Below, piece by piece: positions 5,877 to 10,710 of a DNA stretch of 10,710 bases. The notes below the pieces were generated by a model. The model was not told where the DNA came from and ran no database searches. It saw only the letters and a list, made by a program, of their open reading frames with translations. Position numbers and translations under genes: made by a program. Source of the DNA: Alphaproteobacteria bacterium (GTDB lineage Bacteria > Pseudomonadota > Alphaproteobacteria > Rickettsiales > UBA998); the NCBI GenBank assembly GCA_021730835.1, contig JAKFYP010000186.1, positions 1-10,710 on the forward strand, in the 5' to 3' direction. Positions within the stretch are counted from its first letter, which is position 1. Each line of letters opens with the position of its first letter.

Positions 5877-7826
5877 ATGCCTGAGACCCCTCTGCTTGAT
5901 ACCGTCCATTCCCCGGTGGATTTCCGGGAATTCACCTTGCCGCAGCTCAAGCAACTGGCCTCGGAAGTGCGCGAGGAGTTAATTGACGTGGTCTCCGGCA
6001 TCGGCGGGCATCTGGGGGCTGGGCTGGGTGTGGTCGAGCTGACCGTAGCGCTGCATCACGTTTTCAATACGCCCCGCGACAAGCTCATCTGGGATGTCGG
6101 CCATCAGGCCTATCCGCATAAAATGCTCACCGGGCGGCGCGGGCGTATGCGCAGTTTACGCCAGCCGGGGGGGCTGTCGGGATTCTGCAAGCGCGACGAA
6201 AGCCCCTATGACGTGTTCGGAGCGGGGCATTCCTCAACCTCGATCTCGGCGGCTTTGGGCATGGCCGTGGCGCGGGACTTCGCGGGGCAGGATCACGAGG
6301 TCGTCGCGGTGATCGGCGACGGGGCGATGAGCGCGGGCATGGCCTACGAGGCGCTTAACAATGCCGGGGCGCTGGATAAACGGCTGATTATCATCCTCAA
6401 CGATAACGATATGTCGATTGCCCCCGCCGTCGGCGCGATGAGCAACTACCTCTCGCGGCTGATTGGTTCGCGCTCTTACCGGCGGCTTCGGGCCATCAGC
6501 AAGGCGGTGGTGGAGAAATTTCCCAACGGATTGCAGCGTTTCGCCCGCCGGGCGGAATCCTATGCGCGGGGCATGGCCTCGGGGGGCGGCACGCTGTTTG
6601 AGGAAATGGGCTGCTATTATATCGGGCCGGTGGACGGGCACAGCCTCGATCACCTTGTTCCGCTGCTCAAAGCGGTGCGCGACCGCAAGGAAAACGGGCC
6701 GGTGCTGATCCATGTAGTGACGCAAAAGGGCAAGGGATTCGCCGCCGCCGAAGCGGCGCATGAGAAATACCACGGAGTGAACCGTTTTTGCGCGACAACC
6801 GGCACGCAGCATAAATCCACGCCGAAAGCGCCTTCCTATACGAAAGTGTTTGCCGACGCGCTGATCGCCGAGGCGGCGCATGATGAAAAGATCGTGGCGA
6901 TTACGGCGGCGATGCCCTCGGGCACGGGTATTGACGCTTTCGCGGCGGCATTTCCCGAGCGGGCCTTCGATGTCGGTATTGCCGAGCAACATGCGGTGAC
7001 CTTTGCCGCCGGGCTGGCCGCCGAGGGGATGAAACCCTTTGCGGCGATCTATTCTACTTTCCTGCAACGCGCCTACGATCAGGTGGTGCACGATGTCGCT
7101 ATCCAGAAATTGCCGGTGCGCTTCGCCATTGACCGCGCCGGGCTGGTCGGGGCCGACGGGCCGACCCATGCCGGGGTGTTCGATCTTGCGTTTCTCTCCA
7201 ACCTGCCGGGCATGGTGGTGATGGCGGCGGGCGACGAGTTGGAGCTGATGCACATGGTAGCGACTGCCGCCGCGTATGACGAGGGGCCGATAGCCTTCCG
7301 CTATCCACGCGGGGAGGGTATGGGGCTGAACCTGCCGCAGCGCGGCACGAAACTGGAAATTGGGCGGGGCAGGGTGCTTACCGAAGGTGAGGACGTGGCG
7401 ATTTTCACGCTGGGCGGCAGGCTGGCGGCCTGCCTTGAAGCAAAGAATATATTGGCGGAGGAGAGGATCGGCGTCACGGTGGCCGATGCCCGGTTTGCCA
7501 AACCGCTCGATGAGGCGTTGCTACTGCGTTTGATGCGTGAGCACCGGCTGGTGCTGACGGTGGAAGAGGGCGCGCAGGGCGGGTTCGGTGCGCTGGCGCT
7601 GCATTTCCTTGCCGGGTATGGGATGCTGGATGCTACGTCCGGCCTGCAACGCGCCGCCATCCGCACACTGACGCTGCCTGATCGTTTCCAGCAGCATGAT
7701 AACCCGGAAGCGATGTATGCGGCGGCGGGGCTGGATGCGGCGCATATCGCCGCTACCGTCCGTGAATTGCTCGGTAGAGATGAAAAAGTCACCCCTCTGG
7801 CGGGCAAGCGCCAGCGCAAAAACTGA
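5877..7826 (+). CDS. dxs: 1-deoxy-D-xylulose-5-phosphate synthase
   Basis: A 649-residue thiamine-diphosphate enzyme that condenses pyruvate with glyceraldehyde 3-phosphate to DXP, the entry step of the MEP isoprenoid pathway and also a precursor for thiamine and pyridoxal. Marks in order: H45 in GGHLG, H76 in DVGHQAY, GAGHSSTS (115-122), the thiamine-diphosphate motif GDGAMSAGMAYEALNN (147-162), NDNDMSIAP (175-183), E370 in DVGIAEQHA, Y392 in YSTF, D427 and H431 in GADGPTHAG, R478 in RYPRG, and EEGAQGGFGA (563-572). E370, Y392, D427, H431 and R478 share the numbering of the E. coli enzyme, so nothing important is missing. The ATG at 5877 follows AAGAGGT a few bases upstream. The gene is 69 nt after maeB on the same strand, so co-transcription is plausible. 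MaeB supplies pyruvate, one of its two substrates. Confidence 0.97.
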   Translation: MPETPLLDTVHSPVDFREFTLPQLKQLASEVREELIDVVSGIGGHLGAGLGVVELTVALHHVFNTPRDKLIWDVGHQAYPHKMLTGRRGRMRSLRQPGGLSGFCKRDESPYDVFGAGHSSTSISAALGMAVARDFAGQDHEVVAVIGDGAMSAGMAYEALNNAGALDKRLIIILNDNDMSIAPAVGAMSNYLSRLIGSRSYRRLRAISKAVVEKFPNGLQRFARRAESYARGMASGGGTLFEEMGCYYIGPVDGHSLDHLVPLLKAVRDRKENGPVLIHVVTQKGKGFAAAEAAHEKYHGVNRFCATTGTQHKSTPKAPSYTKVFADALIAEAAHDEKIVAITAAMPSGTGIDAFAAAFPERAFDVGIAEQHAVTFAAGLAAEGMKPFAAIYSTFLQRAYDQVVHDVAIQKLPVRFAIDRAGLVGADGPTHAGVFDLAFLSNLPGMVVMAAGDELELMHMVATAAAYDEGPIAFRYPRGEGMGLNLPQRGTKLEIGRGRVLTEGEDVAIFTLGGRLAACLEAKNILAEERIGVTVADARFAKPLDEALLLRLMREHRLVLTVEEGAQGGFGALALHFLAGYGMLDATSGLQRAAIRTLTLPDRFQQHDNPEAMYAAAGLDAAHIAATVRELLGRDEKVTPLAGKRQRKN

Positions 7827-7864
7827 TTTGATTACCCACGATATCCCGATGAGCTTTGATTTTT

Positions 7865-7968
7865 AGAGCATTTTTCATTTAGTCGTGCGCGTTGTTGTTG
7901 CTCATCTCACGCCGCTTATCTGCACTTCAACTCGCATGCCTAGCGCACAACTAAAGCAAAAACGCTCT
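7865..7968. repeat. 104-bp imperfect palindrome with 26-bp arms
   Basis: Arm 1 is 7865-7890 (starting AGAGCATTTTTC, ending GTGCGC). Arm 2 is 7943-7968 (starting GCGCAC, ending GCTCT). They match as inverted repeats at 22 of 26 positions around a 52-nt centre. The four mismatches are at arm-1 positions 6, 12, 13 and 20. Two of them would be G-U pairs if the minus strand is the RNA, but A-C mismatches if the plus strand is. The shape is that of a miniature inverted-repeat element or a long imperfect hairpin. No obvious target duplication flanks it. Confidence 0.65.
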
Positions 7969-8004
7969 CGGCTTGGTGCAAAAGCAAAACATTGCCATTC
8001 CTTT

Positions 8005-8056
8005 AGGGCATCTCAATAAACTGGTTTTCGCAATGACGAGTGTATAGAGATGCCCT
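8005..8056. repeat. inverted repeat with perfect 10-bp arms
   Basis: AGGGCATCTC (8005-8014) and GAGATGCCCT (8047-8056) pair perfectly around a 32-nt loop, with three more pairs possible inside (ATA/TAT) after one mismatch. The loop carries the minus-strand sequence CTCGTCATTGCGAAAACC, discussed as a possible repeat motif and as an echo of the lspA 3' end. Function unknown. Confidence 0.6.
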
Positions 8057-8070
8057 TATTATATAGCTGA

Positions 8071-8098
8071 TAGAGTTTGTGCTTACACACAAACTCTA
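8071..8098. repeat. 11-bp perfect hairpin
   Basis: TAGAGTTTGTG (8071-8081) and CACAAACTCTA (8088-8098) pair perfectly around the 6-nt loop CTTACA. It would be stable as RNA on either strand. It directly abuts the next dyad at 8099. No T-run follows. Confidence 0.65.
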
Positions 8099-8176
8099 CG
8101 CCGCATGAGCATCCACCTGTGGGATGCTGTGTCTTATGAGGATGAGCATCCCACAGGTGGATGCTGTGAGGCGGCG
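8099..8176. repeat. nested dyad: 21-bp perfect inverted repeat whose arms are themselves inverted repeats
   Basis: The arms 8108-8128 and 8145-8165 are perfect reverse complements over 21 bp with a 16-nt loop. Each arm also folds alone: AGCATCC, a 7-nt centre, then GGATGCT. The two centres, ACCTGTG and CACAGGT, are complementary. An outer stem CGCCGC (8099-8104) with GCGGCG (8171-8176) encloses both after a small asymmetric bulge. The element can therefore form one long hairpin or two small hairpins with loops able to kiss. This layout recalls paired REP (BIME-like) elements, though I do not recognise the unit sequence. It could serve as a bidirectional terminator, an RNA 3'-end protector or a nuclease/transposase target. 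Confidence 0.75.
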
Positions 8177-8194
8177 CGCCCGCAGTCGCGGGCG
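8177..8194. repeat. 7-bp GC-only hairpin
   Basis: CGCCCGC (8177-8183) and GCGGGCG (8188-8194) pair perfectly around the tetraloop AGTC. The stem is entirely G-C and very stable for its size. It begins on the base after the nested dyad and ends on the base before the next repeat. On the minus strand it lies downstream of the lspA stop and could help end or stabilise that transcript. Confidence 0.6.
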
Positions 8195-8238
8195 ATAGCT
8201 GATTTGATTCACGTACAGTCATAAAGTAAATCGGCTAT
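8195..8238. repeat. 11-bp inverted repeat overlapping the lspA stop codon
   Basis: ATAGCTGATTT (8195-8205) pairs with AAATCGGCTAT (8228-8238) at 10 of 11 positions, with a U-G wobble at the eleventh in a plus-strand RNA, around a 22-nt loop. The right arm contains the lspA stop codon (8237-8235). It is the last of four dyads laid end to end. Confidence 0.45.
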
Positions 8239-8684
8239 ACTGGCTTGCGCAAGCTGGTTAGCACAAGCATGCTGACGCCAATGACAATACAGGAATCGGC
8301 GACATTAAATGCGGGCCAGTGCCAGTCTCCGATATGAAAATCGAGAAAATCCACCACCGCGCCGAAACGCAGGCGGTCAATCAGGTTGCCGATGGCCCCG
8401 CCCATTACCAGCGCCACCGCCAGCCGGGTAAGCGTATCGGCGGCCCGGCCCATCCAGACGGCCAGAAAGACGATCAGCAGGGAAGTCATGCCGACCAGCG
8501 CCCAGCGCGCATCGGCCCCGTTTAGCATGCCGAAGCTGATTCCCTGATTCCATACCAGCACAAGATTGAAAAACGGGAGTATTTCATGCGGCGGCGGCGC
8601 GGATGCATACCAGTCGAGCAGCAGGATTTTGCTGAACTGATCCAGCGTGAGGATATTCAGGCACAGCAGCAGGGGAAACTTCAT
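8235..8684 (-). CDS. lspA: lipoprotein signal peptidase (signal peptidase II)
   Basis: A 149-residue inner-membrane aspartyl protease that removes the signal peptide from diacylglyceryl-modified prolipoproteins. About four membrane segments are visible (roughly residues 3-22, 61-78, 86-103 and 126-145). Conserved marks: DQFSK (15-19), NLVLVWNQGISFGML (40-54), GGAIGNLIDRLRFGAVVDFLDF (95-116, with catalytic D112), and FNVADSCIVIG (126-136, with catalytic D130). The protein is at the short end for the family but lacks nothing essential. The ATG at 8684 has a TAGGA ribosome binding site a few bases upstream. The gene starts 20 nt after the hslU stop, so the two are probably co-transcribed, an unusual partnership since lspA is often next to ileS. 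Its stop lies within an inverted repeat. Confidence 0.95.
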   Translation of the reverse strand: MKFPLLLCLNILTLDQFSKILLLDWYASAPPPHEILPFFNLVLVWNQGISFGMLNGADARWALVGMTSLLIVFLAVWMGRAADTLTRLAVALVMGGAIGNLIDRLRFGAVVDFLDFHIGDWHWPAFNVADSCIVIGVSMLVLTSLRKPV

Positions 8685-8704
8685 GCTATTCCTACAAGCG
8701 GGCG

Positions 8705-10015
8705 CTACAAAATAAACTTATCGAGGTCGGTGGCTTTAGCCATATCGCCAACGTGATCGCGCACATAAGCGGCATCAATGGAAACGTCCATGCCCGGTTC
8801 ATCCGGCGCATTGAAACTCACGTCTTCCATCAGTTTTTCCATAATGGTATGCAGCCGCCGCGCTCCGATATTTTCTACCTCACGGTTGAATTTGGTCGCC
8901 AGCGCCGCCAGCTCGCGCACACCTTCGGAGGTAAAAGCGATGACCGCGCCCTCGGTTTCCATCAGGGCGACATATTGTTTCGTCAGGCTGGCTTCCGGCT
9001 CGGTCAGGATGCGCACCAGATCCTCTTCGCTCAGGGGTTTCAGCTCTACGCGAATCGGCAGGCGGCCCTGCAATTCAGGCAGTAAATCCGATGGCTTGGC
9101 CATATGAAACGCTCCCGAGGCAATGAACAGGACATGATCGGTCTTCACCGGCCCGTGCTTGGTGGCGACAATCGTGCCCTCCAGCAGTGGCAGCAAATCG
9201 CGTTGCACGCCCTCGCGGCTGACTTCCCCGCCTTTGACATCGTTGCGCGCCGCGATTTTATCAATCTCGTCAATAAACACGATTCCGTCATTTTCCACTG
9301 AGCGCAGGGCTTCCTGAACAATCTTCTCCTGATCGACCAGTTTTTCCGCCTCTTCGGCCAGCAACACGTCGTAACTTTCATCGACCCGCATGCGGCGGGT
9401 TTTGGTGCGTCCCCCGAAAGCCTTGCCCAGCATTTCGGTGACGTTGATAACGCCCATCTGCCCGCCCGGCATACCCGGAATATCGAAGCTCGACATCCCG
9501 CCAGCGCCCGAATCGCTGATCTCGATTTCCACCTCTTTATCATCGAGTTCCCCGCTTCTTAGTTTCTCGCGGAATTTACGCCGTGTCTCCTCGCTCGCCG
9601 TCGCGCCGACCAGCGCATCCAGTACCCGGTTCTCAGCGGCAACTTCGGCTTTCTCTGTCACCTCCTTGTGCATGCGTTCGCGGATCATATTGATGGCGAC
9701 TTCCACCAGATCGCGCACAATGGATTCCACATCCCGCCCGACATAGCCGACTTCGGTGAATTTAGTGGCTTCCACCTTGAGGAACGGCGCATCGGCCAGC
9801 CGGGCAAGGCGGCGGGCGATTTCAGTTTTCCCGCAGCCGGTCGGCCCGATCATCAGGATGTTTTTTGGTACGATCTCCTCACGCAAATCTTCTTCGACCT
9901 TCATACGCCGCCAGCGGTTGCGCAATGCGATGGAAACGGCTTTCTTGGCGTCCTTCTGGCCGATGATATAGCGGTCAAGCTCGGCGACGATTTCACGGGG
10001 GGTCAGGTTGCTCAT
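8705..10015 (-). CDS. hslU: ATP-dependent protease ATPase subunit HslU
   Basis: A 436-residue AAA+ unfoldase that forms hexameric rings and feeds substrates into the HslV peptidase in the cytoplasm. In order: an N-terminal TPREIVAELDRYIIGQ (5-20), Walker A GPTGCGKT (57-64), the pore loop GYVGRD (90-95), the family-specific I domain (about 110-235, helical and charged), Walker B IVFIDEID (245-252), a GRLPIRVEL segment (317-325), and sensor 2 NIGARRLHT (382-390). The C-terminal tail LDKFIL matches the tail that docks into HslV. Length is normal for the family. The ATG at 10015 gives the usual N-terminus, although the ribosome binding site is weak. hslV, normally just upstream, is absent: a small lipoprotein-like gene and rpmA are there instead. 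lspA follows 20 nt downstream. Because the HslV-docking tail is intact, an hslV gene elsewhere in the genome is expected. Confidence 0.97.
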   Translation of the reverse strand: MSNLTPREIVAELDRYIIGQKDAKKAVSIALRNRWRRMKVEEDLREEIVPKNILMIGPTGCGKTEIARRLARLADAPFLKVEATKFTEVGYVGRDVESIVRDLVEVAINMIRERMHKEVTEKAEVAAENRVLDALVGATASEETRRKFREKLRSGELDDKEVEIEISDSGAGGMSSFDIPGMPGGQMGVINVTEMLGKAFGGRTKTRRMRVDESYDVLLAEEAEKLVDQEKIVQEALRSVENDGIVFIDEIDKIAARNDVKGGEVSREGVQRDLLPLLEGTIVATKHGPVKTDHVLFIASGAFHMAKPSDLLPELQGRLPIRVELKPLSEEDLVRILTEPEASLTKQYVALMETEGAVIAFTSEGVRELAALATKFNREVENIGARRLHTIMEKLMEDVSFNAPDEPGMDVSIDAAYVRDHVGDMAKATDLDKFIL

Positions 10016-10094
10016 GCGATGCTCTGGTTTTATAGCCTAACGATGCCTATCTATATAGTCACCGCTGGCGAGGATTGCTACCGCCTGGATGAAA

Positions 10095-10307
10095 TTATTT
10101 GGAGGCCTCGGCACAATGCGCATAATCTTCCGGCAGGGGACGCAACCCGGCGCGCCGGTCGGCCTTGACGCTCTCGCAGGCTAAAAACCCGCTCCAGCCG
10201 CGATGCGCAGCGCGCTGCATTTCCGCGCCTCCGTCACGCATATCCTGACCGAGCGTGCAGGCCGCGCAATAGAAAAGACAGGTAAGAGAAAAGACAGGGC
10301 GAAGCAT
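10095..10307 (-). CDS. small secreted or lipoprotein-like protein of unknown function
   Basis: A frame of 70 residues from ATG at 10307. It opens with a short basic-hydrophobic segment, MLRPVFSLTCLFYCAACTLG, resembling a lipoprotein signal peptide. The likely lipidated cysteine is in CAAC, but the residue three before it is Cys rather than the usual Leu, so the lipobox is imperfect. The mature part is about 55 residues, charged, with two more cysteines (FLACES and AHCAEAS) that could pair. A TTG at 10313 is an alternative start; no good ribosome binding site is visible for either. The gene sits 79 nt before hslU and 134 nt after rpmA on the same strand. I do not recognise the family. The frame could be chance in GC-rich DNA, but the leader-like N-terminus and its position in a same-strand run favour a real gene. 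Confidence 0.5.
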   Translation of the reverse strand: MLRPVFSLTCLFYCAACTLGQDMRDGGAEMQRAAHRGWSGFLACESVKADRRAGLRPLPEDYAHCAEASK

Positions 10308-10382
10308 AGACAAGCCGATTCACTTTATGAGGATACACAACCTTAATCGTCTATTGCTCATGGATAACCAGCCACAGAAACT

Positions 10383-10426
10383 CCCTGTCTTTCGCAGGGG
10401 CCTCTATATTACTTTCTGCCGGAAAG
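10383..10426 (-). terminator. weak candidate terminator hairpins after rpmA
   Basis: Two short stems lie just downstream of the rpmA stop on the minus strand: CTTTC with GAAAG (10412-10416 and 10422-10426, loop 5) and CCCTG with CAGGG (10383-10387 and 10395-10399, loop 7). Neither is followed by a run of U in the minus-strand RNA, so termination here would be weak or Rho-dependent. I see nothing else in the gap between rpmA and the small lipoprotein-like gene. Confidence 0.2.
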
Positions 10427-10441
10427 GGAAAACGCAACAGG

Positions 10442-10699
10442 CTACGCGTTGGGCACGATGGACACATACTGGCGACCCAGACGCTTCTGGCGAAATTCCA
10501 CCTTACCGTCTTTAAGCGCAAACAGGGTATGATCCTTGCCGATGCCGACATGCGTGCCGGGGAAAAACTTCGTGCCGCGCTGGCGCACCAGCACATTGCC
10601 CGCCAGCACCTGTTCGCCGCCGAAACGCTTGACGCCCAGCCGCCGCCCGGCGGAATCGCGTCCGTTGCGTGAACTGCCACCTGCTTTCTTATGAGCCAT
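10442..10699 (-). CDS. rpmA: 50S ribosomal protein L27
   Basis: An 85-residue basic protein of the large ribosomal subunit whose N-terminus reaches toward the peptidyl transferase centre. The N-terminal MAHKKAGGSSRNGRDS is the family signature, followed by GRRLGVKRFGGE (18-29), GNVLVRQRGTKF (34-45), and the HVGIGKDHTLFAL core (50-62). The length is complete. The ATG at 10699 is next to the window edge, so the ribosome binding site and any upstream gene cannot be seen; rplU (L21) is the usual neighbour on that side. The N-terminus begins MAHKK directly, so there is no cleavable extension of the kind found in Firmicutes, which supports a Gram-negative host. Confidence 0.98.
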   Translation of the reverse strand: MAHKKAGGSSRNGRDSAGRRLGVKRFGGEQVLAGNVLVRQRGTKFFPGTHVGIGKDHTLFALKDGKVEFRQKRLGRQYVSIVPNA

Positions 10700-10710
10700 G
10701 ACGTAAACTC

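Larger units (their letters stand above)
7827..8234. other. gene-free convergent intergenic region rich in inverted repeats
   Basis: About 408 nt lie between the stops of dxs (+) and lspA (-). I find no convincing gene. A 69-codon minus-strand frame (8222-8013) exists but runs through three of the hairpins and has no recognisable content. The region holds at least six inverted repeats, listed separately, which together cover more than half of it. None is followed by a clean run of T, so they are not textbook intrinsic terminators. Since both neighbouring operons converge here, stopping transcription or protecting 3' ends are the simplest roles. The composition is mixed: the left part is AT-rich, while 8099-8194 is GC-rich. 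Confidence 0.8.

Noticed and set aside
6234..7253. 339-codon open frame antisense to dxs
   Set aside because: Same cause: a shadow of the strong codon bias of dxs, low-complexity basic translation, no leader or motif.
8071..8194. CRISPR-like array
   Set aside because: The repeats are inverted and of different sequence rather than regularly spaced direct repeats with unique spacers.
8013..8222. 69-codon minus-strand frame in the dxs-lspA spacer
   Set aside because: It runs through three hairpins, so its codons are dictated by inverted repeats. No ribosome binding site or family match is apparent. Only its SLRKPV tail is kept as a separate observation.
8243..8254. 12-bp palindrome GCTTGCGCAAGC
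   Set aside because: It lies within lspA codons for SLRK; most simply a coding coincidence.

Overview
The window reads as a chromosomal stretch from a proteobacterium, most likely an alphaproteobacterium. That placement is inferred from the look of HslU, the MaeB-type malic enzyme with its fused phosphotransacetylase-like domain, and the gene neighbourhood. It is not a database result. The housekeeping genes are GC-rich and densely packed. I see no tRNA, rRNA, CRISPR array, transposase or phage gene.

Layout. Bases 1-603 (+) hold an unrecognised protein that may be cut by the window edge. It ends directly against a minus-strand pair: xth (exodeoxyribonuclease III, 2396 down to 1602) followed by an exported M23 metallopeptidase (1605 down to 604), joined by a 4-nt ATGA overlap. 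Divergent from xth is a two-gene toxin-antitoxin module, a DUF1778 ribbon-helix-helix antitoxin (2515-2805) and a GNAT acetyltransferase toxin (2813-3319). A perfect 7-7-7 inverted repeat sits between the putative -35 and -10 boxes of its promoter. Next on the plus strand come maeB (3510-5807) and dxs (5877-7826). MaeB makes pyruvate from malate, and Dxs condenses pyruvate with glyceraldehyde 3-phosphate to start isoprenoid, thiamine and pyridoxal synthesis.

About 400 bases without a gene (7827-8234) separate dxs from the convergent lspA. They are unusually rich in inverted repeats: a 104-bp imperfect palindrome, a 10-bp stem, and then four dyads laid exactly end to end from 8071 to 8238. One of these dyads is a 21-bp perfect inverted repeat whose arms are each inverted repeats too. 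This is the most unusual part of the window.

The right end is all minus strand: rpmA (ribosomal protein L27), a small lipoprotein-like protein, hslU (ATPase of the HslUV protease) and lspA (lipoprotein signal peptidase). hslU and lspA are 20 nt apart and probably co-transcribed. hslV, the usual partner gene immediately upstream of hslU, is not here.

No clearly new multi-gene system is visible. The best leads are the nested hairpin array between dxs and lspA, and the operator between the toxin-antitoxin module and xth.
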